In this document: positions 35,062-45,215 of the stretch, one piece after another
Position numbering within the stretch: the first letter of the stretch is position 1
Layout of the letters: each line of letters opens with the position of its first letter
Source of the DNA: Planctomycetota bacterium
Lineage (GTDB): Bacteria > Planctomycetota > Phycisphaerae > Sedimentisphaerales > Anaerobacaceae
Length of the DNA stretch: 64,000 bases
NCBI GenBank assembly: GCA_020351025.1
Contig: CP070728.1
Coordinates: forward strand, 1,631,533-1,695,532
Reading direction: 5' to 3'
Position numbers and translations under genes: made by a program
The notes under the pieces: generated by a model
What the model was told of the DNA's origin: nothing
The model's input: only the letters and a program-made list of their open reading frames with translations
Database searches by the model: none

Positions 35062-36477
35062 ATGAAAGTACTGCTCATTCGTCCTCCACACGACCATATG
35101 ATTACCACCAACGTGCCCAAGTCTGTTGACACCGAAACCGGTATGTACCCACCGCTGGGTTTGCTTTATGTCGCAGCCAGCCTCAAGGCCTGGACAGATG
35201 CCCAGGTTGAATTACTTGACACCCCGGCTCTGCACCTGGACCAGAAGGGTATTGCAGAGCGTATAGCCCGGACCCAGCCCGACATTGTGGGTATACAGGC
35301 TATGACTTTTACGCTCATTGATGCCATTGCCACTGTTCGAACTGCAAAGTCAACCTACCCCAGCACCCATGTCTGCCTCGGTGGCCCTCATGTAAACCTC
35401 TACCCGGAAGAGACACTTTCTATCGAGGGTGTAGATTCATTAGTATTGGGAGAAGGGGAGCGGCCTTTTGCTGATATGGTAAATGCTCTTTCCAGAGGAA
35501 CCAATATAGCTGATGTTAAGGGAGTGGCGGTGATGCGCAATGGCAAACCCATCACGACAGAAGCCAGAGCTCTGGAAGAAAATCTGGATAGCCTGCCACA
35601 GCCTGCCCGTGATTTGCTCGACAGCTCCCTGTATTGGTCCGTGTTGGCAAAACGTAATCCTGTTACCACTGCGATGACCAGCCGCGGCTGCCCTATGAAG
35701 TGCATCTTCTGTGACCGACCGCACCTCGGTAAAATCTTCCGCTATCGAAGCGCCAAAAGCGTAGTCGATGAGATGGAAGATTGCGTAAACCGGGGCATCC
35801 AGGAAATTTTCCTATATGATGATACATTTACCATCAGACGCGAAAGGATTTTTGAAATCCGGGATGAGATTAAGCATCGTGGCCTTGATGTGCAGTGGGA
35901 CATTCGAGCTCGCGCAAATACGCTGGATGCCGAGGTTGTCAAAGCGATGAAGGAAGCTGGTGTCGCTCGCATTCATATCGGCGTCGAAAGTGGCAGTCCC
36001 AGAATCCTTAAGGTAATGAAGAAAGGTATTTCCATCGAACAGGCTCATAATGCCTTCGAGCTGTGCCGCAAGTTTGGAATAACTAGTCTGTCCTATTTTA
36101 TGTTGGGCAATCCAACTGAAACACGGGAAGATATTGAAATGACCATGCAGTTCATACGCAAATGCTATGCAGACTATGCCCATATTTCCATAACAACCCC
36201 CTTTCCAGGCACTGAACTGTATCGTATGGGCCTGGAGCAGGGTCTTTTCGTGCGCGACTATTGGCGAGACTTCGCTGCCAATCCGGATGAGAATTTTCAA
36301 CCTCCTGCATGGACGGAAAATTTTACACAAGAGCAACTCGAGGACATGCGGCAGCAGGCATACCGGGCATTTTATGGCCGTCCAAGTCGTCTTGGTCGCC
36401 AGCTACTTGCTGTCCGATCTTTCAAGGAACTTTGGACGAAGGCCCGTGTCGGAGTAGGATTATTGTTCTCAAAATAA
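35062..36477 (+). CDS. B12-binding-domain radical SAM protein
   Basis: 471 residues. An N-terminal cobalamin-binding-like Rossmann domain (MKVLLIRPPHDH... YPPLGLLYVAASLKAW; residues 1-~170) is followed by the radical SAM core, with the 4Fe-4S cysteines in RGCPMKCIFCDRP (CxxxCxxC near residue 212). Members of this large class (HpnJ/BchE-like) methylate or rearrange unactivated carbons; the target is not readable. A well-formed promoter precedes it. The C-terminal ~30 residues have a decayed copy 900 bp downstream (37393-37488). Confidence 0.9.
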   Translation: MKVLLIRPPHDHMITTNVPKSVDTETGMYPPLGLLYVAASLKAWTDAQVELLDTPALHLDQKGIAERIARTQPDIVGIQAMTFTLIDAIATVRTAKSTYPSTHVCLGGPHVNLYPEETLSIEGVDSLVLGEGERPFADMVNALSRGTNIADVKGVAVMRNGKPITTEARALEENLDSLPQPARDLLDSSLYWSVLAKRNPVTTAMTSRGCPMKCIFCDRPHLGKIFRYRSAKSVVDEMEDCVNRGIQEIFLYDDTFTIRRERIFEIRDEIKHRGLDVQWDIRARANTLDAEVVKAMKEAGVARIHIGVESGSPRILKVMKKGISIEQAHNAFELCRKFGITSLSYFMLGNPTETREDIEMTMQFIRKCYADYAHISITTPFPGTELYRMGLEQGLFVRDYWRDFAANPDENFQPPAWTENFTQEQLEDMRQQAYRAFYGRPSRLGRQLLAVRSFKELWTKARVGVGLLFSK

Positions 36478-36652
36478 ACCAAGGATGCGTTAAACCCTAT
36501 GAATGTTTCTCCAGTTCACACTTGTCGCTCGATAGCAAGCGCCAACAATGTGCTGGTCAAAGCTAACCAGCCAAAAAAACGCGTGCCGAAAAGCAAAAAT
36601 ACTTTTAATTTTAGGTGTATTTTTCAACGCTCACCTTTATAAAGATACCGTC

Positions 36653-37264
36653 ATGTTTTCAAGAATATTAAATGCCATTTTCCTTCCTCTTCGAATTATC
36701 TGTTCGCACGAATTCGTAAATAAGCTTGGACTTCGTTCCTTGCGCGATGAGCGGTGTGACAAAGTTATGGAGCACTGCCGAGGACGCTTGCTTGACATCG
36801 GATGCGGCAACAATCAACTGGTAAGGAAATACGGTCATGATAGCGTCGGAGTGGATGTTTATGATTTTGGAGGCGGTGCCATTATCGTCCAAGACACATC
36901 CAAACTCCCATTCGACGACGGATCTTTTGACACCGTTAGCTTTGTCGCAAGCTTGAATCACATACCAAACCGCCATGAAGTCCTTACAGAAGTCCTCCGT
37001 ATACTGTCAGAGAACGGAAGAATTGTCCTGACAATGATCTCACCGTTTATTGGAACTCTTCGGCACAAACTGGCATGGTGGGACAAGGATCAGGACGAAA
37101 GAGGATTGAAAAAAGGTGAAGAGCTTGGATTGTCACATGAGTATATCGTTTCCCTTGCCGAAAACAAGGGCTTTCGACTTGTCAAAAAAAAGAGGATTAT
37201 GTGTTGCCTTAATAATATTTATGTTTTTGAGAAGCGGCACGAGAAATGTTCCGAGGCCAATTAG
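36653..37264 (+). CDS. Class I SAM-dependent methyltransferase
   Basis: About 203 residues. LLDIGCGNNQL near residue 45 is the SAM-binding motif I, with an acidic end of strand 2 (GVDVYDFGG) and F-D-D-G-S-F-D-T-V-S-F motif after it, a methyltransferase type 11 pattern. I take the ATG at 36653; the frame opens to 36548 but the extension looks non-coding. The substrate is probably a sugar or lipid in this glycan region, by neighbourhood only. 175 bp before it and 128 bp after it have no gene except the pseudogene fragment. Confidence 0.82.
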   Translation: MFSRILNAIFLPLRIICSHEFVNKLGLRSLRDERCDKVMEHCRGRLLDIGCGNNQLVRKYGHDSVGVDVYDFGGGAIIVQDTSKLPFDDGSFDTVSFVASLNHIPNRHEVLTEVLRILSENGRIVLTMISPFIGTLRHKLAWWDKDQDERGLKKGEELGLSHEYIVSLAENKGFRLVKKKRIMCCLNNIYVFEKRHEKCSEAN

Positions 37265-37392
37265 GCTATTGTTTTACCGATGAGTTGTTGGAACAAGTGA
37301 CGGTTGAATATGCAATTCAAGTCGTTGCCAAAAATTTCGTTATGGCATTTGACAGGCTCAGTAATTATGATGGTTGCCATATATCAGGCTAG

Positions 37393-37488
37393 CCGAGTTT
37401 TCTTATTCGACAATTATTTGCCGCTTGATCTTGCAAAGAATTACCGACAAAGGCCTCTGTAGGAGCAAGATCATTGTTTTCCAAATAG
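37393..37488 (+). pseudogene. Decayed 3' end of a radical SAM gene copy
   Basis: In the frame starting at 37393 these 32 codons align with the last 32 codons of the gene at 35062-36477, including the stop: P-S-x-L-x-R-Q-L, then K-E-L-x-T-K-A-x-V-G and L-F-S-K-stop are kept. About 20 of the 31 residues agree. One internal CGA is TGA here, so it cannot be expressed. The two DNA copies are about three quarters identical over the last 63 bases. Upstream, 37272-37300 may encode F-T-D-E-L-L-E, like F-T-Q-E-Q-L-E, less certain. Confidence 0.75.
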
Positions 37489-37503
37489 CAGTTGGGAGTC
37501 GAC

Positions 37504-39219
37504 ATGCCCTCAAAAGGCCGTCGTATAAACAGACTACAGATTACAAAAAAAGATGCCGCCGAAGACGCTTTTTTTGGAATTGATGAGCAACAACATTTGC
37601 CACATTGGAGCTTGCACGTTTTGGCAGGTGTGGTGTGCTTTGTCTTTGCAATGTGGGTCTGGTTGCTGAACCCGATACCGCAGATACATCCCGACCAGAT
37701 AAATATAGTTACTATGATTCTTTCAAAACAGTACACCGATAATTTTGCCCGGGATCCGATTTACACCGGTAAAGCAGGTGATTTTTATCCCCCTTTATGG
37801 CGTGGCATAATTGGCAGTTTTATTAAAAAGTTCGGTATCATTGGGGGACATCGAGTGTTGCAACTGCTGCTTTCGATTACATATATGCTTGTTATGTACG
37901 GTGTATTGCACCGTCTTACTCGCTCTATACCGGCGGCTCTTTTGGTTACGTTGGCTTCCATAATATGGCGGTGGAGTTTCGGCGAAACATATTGGGGTCT
38001 AGACCGCTTACAGGCCGTTCAGCCCCGAAGCTTTGCACTTATTGTTATGCCACTACTATTTGTTTTGTTTTGGAAGCTGCGCAATAATTGGCGACTGTTA
38101 ATCCCTTTTTTTGTTGCAGGATTGTTATTTAACTTTCATCCGCCAAGCGCCTTGTTCTTTGTTTCCTTGGCCTGGTTGTCATTATTTCTAGTCAGCCTGC
38201 TTAACATCGATAAAATTCCGCCTTTACGCGATAAAATTCTGCGTCTAATTGGTGCAGTCGTGGCATTTATCGCAGGGGCATCACCTTACGTTTATATCAA
38301 TATGGCTACCAGAAGCCGAATTGCAGTTGAGCTATCACAACAGGCGCTACAGGAATATATCAACGCACTGCAATACCTTTACAATATGATGTCATATCTA
38401 CCTTTATCCGGGACCACTTTGGCCAAAGTGTTACTGTCTGGTTTCTCTGTACTGATTTTGCTGGCTACAACAGCTTGGTGCTTGAGAAGTAAAAAACGGA
38501 ATGCGTTCGACAGCTGGTTGCTGTGTTTTTTCCTGTTAGCCTTTCTGGGCCCAGTGATGGTTCAATATACAATGCAGAAAATTTACTTCCATTTTAAAAT
38601 TATGCCAATTTTTCTTGATTGTATGCGGGCGCATAAATTTGCATACCTTATATTATATATATATGTTGCCTGGCTTTTTGCCGAATTACTAAGGCGCTTC
38701 GTCCCGCGAGAACGATTCGTTCTGATTATTGTAGCTGCTATGATAGTAGCTATTACGCCACTATTTGGAAACAATCCAAATGATCCATGGGGCCAGTGGC
38801 AGTACAATGTTGCGCAAATGAATACACTGCTTCAAGGGGAAAAAATAGATATCGCTGGCTGGCACAACCGCATCGCAGATGTGTGTGCCTGGGTTCGACA
38901 AAATACACCAAAGGATTCTCTCTTTCTCTTCGCGCATCGTTATATGTCCCCATTTCGTATATACGCTCTGCGCAGTCTGGTAAATTCGCGCGGAGGTGGG
39001 GGTACAGCATACTATAATGGGCCCAAAACTGCGACCACTTGGGCCAAATATCAACTGGAGCTCGAATGGATTACAGCCAGAAGGGACGTGTCAAGGTTGC
39101 TGAAATTAGCTAACCATTCCGGAGCGGACTTCATAATTGTAACTAATGATTTTCCTGAGGTGACTCAATGGACGCCAGTAATGCGCGATCGCCTCTGGAC
39201 GATTTATAAAAAGCCATAG
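37504..39219 (+). CDS. Polytopic membrane protein, probable GT-C glycosyltransferase
   Basis: About 571 residues with around ten membrane segments, the first near residues 35-55 (LHVLAGVVCFVFAMWVWLL). No family signature I recognise with confidence; the first outer loop has an H-P-D-Q-I stretch, and the C-terminal ~120 residues are a soluble domain, as in GT-C enzymes and the neighbouring GT39-type proteins. The ATG at 37504 has GGGAG five bases upstream. It lies right after the radical SAM remnant and before another membrane glycosyltransferase. Function by analogy only. Confidence 0.65.
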   Translation: MPSKGRRINRLQITKKDAAEDAFFGIDEQQHLPHWSLHVLAGVVCFVFAMWVWLLNPIPQIHPDQINIVTMILSKQYTDNFARDPIYTGKAGDFYPPLWRGIIGSFIKKFGIIGGHRVLQLLLSITYMLVMYGVLHRLTRSIPAALLVTLASIIWRWSFGETYWGLDRLQAVQPRSFALIVMPLLFVLFWKLRNNWRLLIPFFVAGLLFNFHPPSALFFVSLAWLSLFLVSLLNIDKIPPLRDKILRLIGAVVAFIAGASPYVYINMATRSRIAVELSQQALQEYINALQYLYNMMSYLPLSGTTLAKVLLSGFSVLILLATTAWCLRSKKRNAFDSWLLCFFLLAFLGPVMVQYTMQKIYFHFKIMPIFLDCMRAHKFAYLILYIYVAWLFAELLRRFVPRERFVLIIVAAMIVAITPLFGNNPNDPWGQWQYNVAQMNTLLQGEKIDIAGWHNRIADVCAWVRQNTPKDSLFLFAHRYMSPFRIYALRSLVNSRGGGGTAYYNGPKTATTWAKYQLELEWITARRDVSRLLKLANHSGADFIIVTNDFPEVTQWTPVMRDRLWTIYKKP

Positions 39220-39348
39220 TGAACCTTTGCCAAGTGCTCAGCACTCTTTGGAAAGTTAAGCTCCCGAACCTGTTGTTTTCCTTGAATTTTCTGTAGCTGC
39301 CAGGTGTAGGGCTTTGAGAAGATATATTATCCTAAAAACGATAGAAAA

Positions 39349-41121
39349 ATGAAAGCTAAGAAGAGCAGAGTTTCTGATAAGAGCTTGCGGCAGAAGTCAC
39401 TAGGCTCCACATATGAGGCTGAACTGGCCCTAAAACAGGACCAGTTTAAGCTGACCCGGCTTGACTACTTTTTAGCCCCGCTAGTTGCCACGCTGGCATG
39501 TGTATGGGCTTTCCCCTATGTTGGCACTGCAGTCAATTGGGATGACCTGCTTTATATGAATCTTTCACAGTACACAACGCCGTATCCTTTTTACCTGAAT
39601 CGTTATGGGCATGTATATCTTCAGAAGTTTTTCTTTTGGCTCACTCGTGACGCCATAACCGGAGGCAGAGTGTACTGGTGTTTCTTGTTTTTCGCTACGT
39701 GCGTGTTAGTTTATTGGTGTGCGAAAATTATAGCTGGCAGAAAAAACTATCTCACTGGCTTGGTAGCAGTGTTACTGTTTTGTATGCAACCAATTTTGAT
39801 GAGACATCTGGGATGTCCGCTCGCAGATTTTACTATAGCGTTCTTGGTTATGCTGGGAACTTTTGTGTACTTGACGTTTATCGCCAGAAAACAAAAGGGT
39901 CGCCACCTTGCCATTATGATATTAGGCTTAATATTCTTTTGGACTGTTAAATCAAAGGAAATCGGGCTTTGGATGGGCGTATTGTTCTTGGGACTTGGTG
40001 AAAACGAGCAAGGAGCCCGCAGCCTGCATCGATTTATCAAGGATATCGGCTGGGTCTGCGTCGGCATGATTACCGGTTTTGTGCTGTTAATGACACTTGA
40101 TCTGTTCTTTATGGGTGATGCCTGGTTCTCCATGCGCCCCTCGAGTATCAGAGATTTGTTCCGATTTAACATAGCATCGCTTGGTCACCCCCAAAAAAAT
40201 TTGTCATGGTACATAATTCTCTCTTCAGGACCTATTTTGCCAGTTTTCCTGTTGTATTTGCTTAAAGGACATAACTTGTCAAAAGGCGAGCTTATGCCAT
40301 GGTTAATTCCTTTGTTGATGGTGTCCTTCCTAACTGCTGTTACTATTAGAGTGAATTGGGACTTTCCTGTTCGTTTTCTCATACCTGCAATGGCAGGTAT
40401 GAGCGTATGGGCGGCACAGTTCTTCCGACTTGAAGTAGCCGCCCCAAAAAAACTTAGTTGGCTTCCAAAATCGTTAATAGGCTCTATATCAATATTATTC
40501 GCATTCCTCATAACTTTATTTATCATGCATAGATTAGAAGCCCTAATCGAAGCAGATGGATGGCTAAAAGTACATGAATGGAAGTCCCTTGACGCATTAT
40601 ATAACTGCGTGATATTACCATTGTCCACTTCCTTCCTTCTCATATATGTAATCGCCCTAAAAAAACGCGGACCTCTGGCACTTTTCTTTCTGTCACTATG
40701 CTTGTTTTTCATCATTTATTTCCCACTTAAAAACAACATGACCCTACTGAAGCAGAGGGTCGTGGCAAAAAAAGGTGAATGGCGATTCACACCCTATCGT
40801 GTTTTTAAAGATGAGCTTCGGTTCGATAAGGACAAAAAGATATTGGTTTCGAAAGATGTCCACGCCCGTTCCTGGATGTTGGGGCGAAATCAAAACTCAC
40901 ATTGTTGGATGTTCAACATATTCTTCAATCAAAAGTTTGATTATGTCCAGTTTATTGACGGAAGCCGGGAGGATATTCTCAAAGGCAACTATACTTATGC
41001 TTTTCTAACCTGGGGGGATTGGAATGCCATCCAAGAAAAGCACAATGTTGAGCACCTGACAAAGAACTATGATATTAAGTCTCATAAAGAAACTCAATTA
41101 ATTCTGCTTAAAAAACGTTGA
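39349..41121 (+). CDS. Polytopic membrane protein, GT39-like
   Basis: 590 residues. A ~40-residue charged N-terminal part, then about eleven membrane segments and a soluble C-terminal domain of ~130 residues. The first outer loop contains N-W-D-D-L-L-Y (about residues 63-69), an acidic pair in the place where GT-C enzymes of the PMT/ArnT type have their catalytic Asp. It probably transfers a sugar from a lipid carrier on the outer face. Last gene of the plus-strand run; the gap to the converging operon (41122-41292) has no visible terminator hairpin. Confidence 0.68.
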   Translation: MKAKKSRVSDKSLRQKSLGSTYEAELALKQDQFKLTRLDYFLAPLVATLACVWAFPYVGTAVNWDDLLYMNLSQYTTPYPFYLNRYGHVYLQKFFFWLTRDAITGGRVYWCFLFFATCVLVYWCAKIIAGRKNYLTGLVAVLLFCMQPILMRHLGCPLADFTIAFLVMLGTFVYLTFIARKQKGRHLAIMILGLIFFWTVKSKEIGLWMGVLFLGLGENEQGARSLHRFIKDIGWVCVGMITGFVLLMTLDLFFMGDAWFSMRPSSIRDLFRFNIASLGHPQKNLSWYIILSSGPILPVFLLYLLKGHNLSKGELMPWLIPLLMVSFLTAVTIRVNWDFPVRFLIPAMAGMSVWAAQFFRLEVAAPKKLSWLPKSLIGSISILFAFLITLFIMHRLEALIEADGWLKVHEWKSLDALYNCVILPLSTSFLLIYVIALKKRGPLALFFLSLCLFFIIYFPLKNNMTLLKQRVVAKKGEWRFTPYRVFKDELRFDKDKKILVSKDVHARSWMLGRNQNSHCWMFNIFFNQKFDYVQFIDGSREDILKGNYTYAFLTWGDWNAIQEKHNVEHLTKNYDIKSHKETQLILLKKR

Positions 41122-41292
41122 GCCCCTTAACCATTTGATTACACCCTCGACACAACCGCTCTTGCCTAAAATTCTTTGAGAGATTAGCACAGCATCTTAA
41201 CTAAAGATCATTAGCATTAATTGGAAGACTTTTTAGGACATTAGCTAATACAACTGTTTAAAATCGAAGCTACACCAAAAACCTCAGGCGAA

Positions 41293-42576
41293 CTAAGTCC
41301 GGCCCTTATTTTTCTCCGCTATGCCTTTTATATCCATAACTGTAGGCACTTCTGGAACGATGCCTTCGTCTGAAAGCCCCCTTATCGCCAAAAAAGCACT
41401 GTCCTGCGTATGCTTGCCGGTGAAAATGGCTTTATCAGCCAGCTTATCAGCTTTTACATTCGCCCTGAGATTGAAACCTTCAGCCCCAACCAATACCAAA
41501 TCCGGCGCATTGACAAGATATGGCCCGCTATAAAGCTGACCCTTTCTATATATATCTCTTATTACCCTCTTACCCTCTACCTTTAAAGAACCAAACAGCT
41601 CTTCCAATTGGCACAAAAGCTCCTCACCCTCACCGTCCTTAACCGTCCCACAAGGATACTTGCCCTCAAAGTTCAGGTAAATCCTCGCTGGGTCAAGAAC
41701 AAACGCCTTCGTACCATAACAGATATTATTCAAGGCAACCTCTTGGCCTTTTTTGAACTGCAGAAACCCATTCTCGGAAAGAACATAACTGATATAAACA
41801 TCCTTATCCAACCTTTCAAAACCATGGTCGGAGTGTATTATCAATAAATCGCTATCGCCAATCCTGCCACTTATCTCACCGATGACCTCGTCAATTTTCC
41901 TAAAGTGCTCGACGAAGTAATTATGCCACTTATGGCCTTTATCCTCGTAAGCATCCCATAAAAAGTGCATCAGCCTGTCCGTGCCGGTAAATACAAACAT
42001 AAAGCTTTGCCACTCTACCTCCTTCCAAAGGTACCGGAACGCCTTGATTCTCGCCTCAAGGGTCTTATCCAAATCCGCCAAGAAAAGCTCCATGGAACTA
42101 TGGGCCTTCTGAGAATCCACATCCAACCGATAATCGAAATTCTTTAGTTGCGGTATCAGAGACTTCGGATAAACACTCTTCTCAAAATCTATTGACACAA
42201 AACCAGAAATGATTACACCATTCATCTCACGAACCGGATAAGTGGAAGGCACGTTAACTACAACGCATTTCCCCTCCCACTGGTCCCAAAATGGCGGTGC
42301 CTTCAAATCATTGAAATTCGGAAATCTCATCTTATAGGATTCACTGAATAAATCCATAAAGCCGAAGATTCCATGCGCCCCAGGGTTCTCGCCCGTAATC
42401 ATCGATGACCACGCTACTGAAGAGACCTCCGGAATAGACGAACGAATTTGCTTAAATACACCCTGCGAAATCAATTTGCTGATATTAGGCATAACACCGG
42501 CTGCGGCGAAACCCTCAATCATGCCAGAAGGTACGCCATCCATCCCTATTATTATTGTCTTTGCCTCTTTAGCCAC
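41293..42576 (-). CDS. Alkaline-phosphatase superfamily phosphodiesterase
   Basis: 427 residues, cytoplasmic (no signal peptide). The first metal site is IIIGMDGVPS (Asp near residue 13); the nucleophile region is P-E-V-S-S-V-A-W-S-S-M-I-T-G, in which Ser takes the place of the usual Thr, followed by N-P-G-A-H-G-I-F; a second metal site is I-I-H-S-D-H-G-F. This matches type I phosphodiesterase/nucleotide pyrophosphatases. It follows cysN by 4 bp, so it is the last gene of the cysD operon; a role in nucleotide sulfate turnover is inference from position. Confidence 0.82.
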   Translation of the reverse strand: MAKEAKTIIIGMDGVPSGMIEGFAAAGVMPNISKLISQGVFKQIRSSIPEVSSVAWSSMITGENPGAHGIFGFMDLFSESYKMRFPNFNDLKAPPFWDQWEGKCVVVNVPSTYPVREMNGVIISGFVSIDFEKSVYPKSLIPQLKNFDYRLDVDSQKAHSSMELFLADLDKTLEARIKAFRYLWKEVEWQSFMFVFTGTDRLMHFLWDAYEDKGHKWHNYFVEHFRKIDEVIGEISGRIGDSDLLIIHSDHGFERLDKDVYISYVLSENGFLQFKKGQEVALNNICYGTKAFVLDPARIYLNFEGKYPCGTVKDGEGEELLCQLEELFGSLKVEGKRVIRDIYRKGQLYSGPYLVNAPDLVLVGAEGFNLRANVKADKLADKAIFTGKHTQDSAFLAIRGLSDEGIVPEVPTVMDIKGIAEKNKGRT

Positions 42577-42580
42577 AATC

Positions 42581-43810
42581 TCAGTTCGCTGCGCTAATTA
42601 TCCCGCCGGCACATATATTGCCATCCCGGACAAGAACAAACCGCCCCAGCTCTTGAACATCGTTGAAGTCTTTGATTACCAGAGCTTTCTTAGTCTTGAT
42701 AATCACTTCTGCTACCTCGAGATTTTTCAACACCTCAGCGTTCTCTTCAATAACTTCAAGCGTCGAGGAGTTAATCCTTTTGTTAATGCTCTCTACTTTG
42801 CAGCTCGTCTCCTGCGTGGCACACCGGATGCTTAATTTCTGATCTTTGACAAGCTCTTGTTTCGTCATCCAAAAAATATTCGCCGCAATTCTATCGGTTA
42901 CAGTCGGCTCGTCACTCGGCAGACACATTACGTTGCCGCGCTCCAGAAAAACAGAATCCGAAGTCGTCATACCGATACATTCACTGGCAACAGCTCTGTC
43001 ACTGTCCTCCAGAAATCTCTCAATCGAGTTGACCTTTGTCGTCTCGCCTGTCGGTAGTACTTTTATTTCAAGACCTTTTTCAATAACACCTGACTCTACC
43101 CTGCCAGCGTTAATCCTCTTATCTTCTATCTTGTATACATCCTGAATCGGGAAAAGCAGGGATTTGTCCTCAGGCGGTTGCCTGTTCTGCAAAGTGTCCA
43201 TACTTTCCAAAAATGTCGGGCCCGTATACCAGCCTAAACTATCAGATTTTGTCGCAATGTTATCTCCCCTGATTGCAGAAATCGGAATGTAAAAAATCGG
43301 CTCAATATTTATTGATTTAAGCCACGCGCCTGCATCCTTCCTAACAGCGTCGAAACGCTCCTGTGAAAAATCAACAAGGTCCATCTTATTAAGAACTACT
43401 ACCACCTGTTCCAGGCCTAACATCGATAACATATACGAATGCCGCTTGGTTTGTTCCTTGACACCTTCAACAACATCAATAATTAATACAGCAGCCTCCG
43501 CCTGAGATGCGCCCGTAATCATATTCTTGACAAATTCCACATGACCTGGCGCATCGATTATCACGTAACGCCTATTGTCCGTCTTGAAAAAAACCTGCGT
43601 CGTATCAATAGTAATGCCTTGTTTGCGCTCCTCCTCCAGATGGTCTAAAAGAAACGCAAACTCAGTATCCCTGCCCGCCTCTGCCGAAGCCTTCTTAATC
43701 TCTTCTATCTTGTCAGGTGCAAGAGAGTCTGTGTCATAAAGCAATCTTCCTATCAACGTCGATTTCCCATGGTCAACATGGCCTACAATAACAAAGCTAA
43801 GTACGTCCAT
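42581..43810 (-). CDS. cysN: Sulfate adenylyltransferase subunit 1 (GTPase)
   Basis: 409 residues, an EF-Tu-like GTPase with G1 GHVDHGKS at residues 9-16, D-A-P-G-H near 86 and N-K-M-D near 141, and two beta-barrel domains after it. With CysD it makes adenylyl sulfate (APS) from sulfate and ATP, driven by GTP. It lacks the C-terminal APS kinase domain that some CysN proteins carry, and no cysC lies in the window. It is one base away from the DUF2061 gene. Confidence 0.94.
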   Translation of the reverse strand: MDVLSFVIVGHVDHGKSTLIGRLLYDTDSLAPDKIEEIKKASAEAGRDTEFAFLLDHLEEERKQGITIDTTQVFFKTDNRRYVIIDAPGHVEFVKNMITGASQAEAAVLIIDVVEGVKEQTKRHSYMLSMLGLEQVVVVLNKMDLVDFSQERFDAVRKDAGAWLKSINIEPIFYIPISAIRGDNIATKSDSLGWYTGPTFLESMDTLQNRQPPEDKSLLFPIQDVYKIEDKRINAGRVESGVIEKGLEIKVLPTGETTKVNSIERFLEDSDRAVASECIGMTTSDSVFLERGNVMCLPSDEPTVTDRIAANIFWMTKQELVKDQKLSIRCATQETSCKVESINKRINSSTLEVIEENAEVLKNLEVAEVIIKTKKALVIKDFNDVQELGRFVLVRDGNICAGGIISAAN

Positions 43811-43811
43811 C

Positions 43812-44129
43812 TTATTCCTCGCTAAGATAACCCAACTCTTTAAGTTTCTTCTTAATCTCCTCCATATCTTTTTCCTCTATAGGCCTATTTACCGGCAAAG
43901 ACGACAGCGGGTGTTTCTTCTGCCCAAATTTTATAAATGACCAGAATCTCTCGTGAATATAATAGCAGATTATCTTGGCAACCGCCTCCACAGATGCTAT
44001 CCCAAGAGATATACTTAATCTTCTGGTAAAAGCATAGGCAATTGAGCCTGTAGCAATAGCCGCAAGGAACCGATAGCTTACCGCCTTAAGTATCGAACGC
44101 AGGTGGGCCTCCTTATTATAATCTTTCAT
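43812..44129 (-). CDS. DUF2061 membrane protein
   Basis: 105 residues with two membrane segments (about residues 15-32 and 35-55) and the [11 protein letters not shown] and Y-Y-I-H-E-R-F-W motifs of DUF2061. The family is of unknown function. The gene fits between cysD and cysN with one-base gaps on both sides, so all three are co-translated. As I recall, DUF2061 genes are found near sulfate-activation genes elsewhere; a role in sulfate handling is inference. Confidence 0.85.
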   Translation of the reverse strand: MKDYNKEAHLRSILKAVSYRFLAAIATGSIAYAFTRRLSISLGIASVEAVAKIICYYIHERFWSFIKFGQKKHPLSSLPVNRPIEEKDMEEIKKKLKELGYLSEE

Positions 44130-44130
44130 C

Positions 44131-44943
44131 CTACATATACCCCAATGACCTTAACTTCTGCATCATATAGTCATCTTCCTTATCCTGTGCTCGGCCGCTT
44201 CTTTCCGAAATCTTAGAGACCTTCAACTCCTCCACAACCTTCTCTATAGTGTCAGCATCTGAATCAATAGGGTTGCAGCACGTCTCACATCCGATACTTC
44301 TATATCGCTTCCCTCCCTCGGCAAAGTATAGTTTCACAACAGGAATCTTTTCCCTTTTGACATACTCCCAAACATCAACCTCTCGCCAGCCAAGCAAAGG
44401 ATGCACCCTAAGGTGCTCTTCTTCTGTAGCTTTAGTCTTATACTGGTCCCACAACTCCGGAGGCTGATTCTTATAATCCCACTCAAAATCCTCATCTCGA
44501 GGACTAAATACCCGCTCCTTCGCACGGATACCGTGCTCATCTCTTCTGATTCCAAGATACAAAGCTTTGAAACCGTGTTTGGCGATAGCTTTCTTTAGTG
44601 CAACGGTCTTCAGTTCATTACAACACTGGAACTTGCCTTTTTTAGGCCCCATCTTCTTGCCGATTGCATCCTCATTCTTGGCAATGATAAGATTCAATCC
44701 CCATTCCTTGGCGTATTTATCCCTGAAATCATAGATCTCTTTGAACTTATACGTCGTGTCAATGTGCATGACGGGAAACGGAATCCTGCCGAAAAACGCC
44801 TTCCTGACAAGCCAAAGCAACGTCGTAGAATCTTTGCCTATCGACCACAACATCGCCACATCCCTGAACTCGCTATACGCCTCTCTGATGATAAATATAC
44901 TCTGATTTTCCAACCTATCCAATTGACTAAGACCGGATTTCAT
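44131..44943 (-). CDS. cysD: Sulfate adenylyltransferase subunit 2
   Basis: 270 residues of the PAPS reductase-like/ATP pyrophosphatase fold. The P-loop is S-I-G-K-D-S-T-T near residues 34-41; K-C/Q-C-C-N-E-L-K, F-S-P-R-D and the C-terminal S-E-R-S-G-R-A-Q-D motif are typical of CysD, not of CysH. It transfers AMP to sulfate, with CysN. First gene of the cysD-DUF2061-cysN-phosphodiesterase operon. The cysteine pair C-C near residue 225 (IGCETCC) is a little unusual. Confidence 0.94.
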   Translation of the reverse strand: MKSGLSQLDRLENQSIFIIREAYSEFRDVAMLWSIGKDSTTLLWLVRKAFFGRIPFPVMHIDTTYKFKEIYDFRDKYAKEWGLNLIIAKNEDAIGKKMGPKKGKFQCCNELKTVALKKAIAKHGFKALYLGIRRDEHGIRAKERVFSPRDEDFEWDYKNQPPELWDQYKTKATEEEHLRVHPLLGWREVDVWEYVKREKIPVVKLYFAEGGKRYRSIGCETCCNPIDSDADTIEKVVEELKVSKISERSGRAQDKEDDYMMQKLRSLGYM

Positions 44944-45091
44944 ACTAAAGGCACTCCCACTAAATGACGAACATTTCTCTAATTACGGAAACAACTTATT
45001 ATATCGGAATTATGGACCTCGGTCTACTGAAAAAAGCGATTTTGCCCCTAAACCTGACGTACATCTTCCAGACTTAGCTCCTGTTTTTTCT

Positions 45092-45120
45092 TTGACCGTT
45101 AACCAATATTTTGTTATTCT
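45092..45120 (+). promoter_or_regulatory. Sigma-70 type promoter of the sulfosugar operon
   Basis: TTGACC (45092-45097) and TATTCT (45115-45120) are 17 bp apart, 96 bp before the start of the sulfoquinovose synthase homologue. The intergenic region 44944-45215 separates it from the divergent cysD operon; I see no clear operator. Confidence 0.6.
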
Positions 45121-45215
45121 ATATACAGTCAGCATAAAGTCTTAGCAGCCGCTGACCGGCCTGTTTAGACAAAGGGCAACGAGCAGTTTGCTCTTAATTA
45201 ACCAAGGAGAGAAAA

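Noticed and set aside
36548-36652. A 35-residue N-terminal extension of the methyltransferase
   Set aside because: It does not resemble the family and has no ribosome site; the ATG at 36653 fits the family better.
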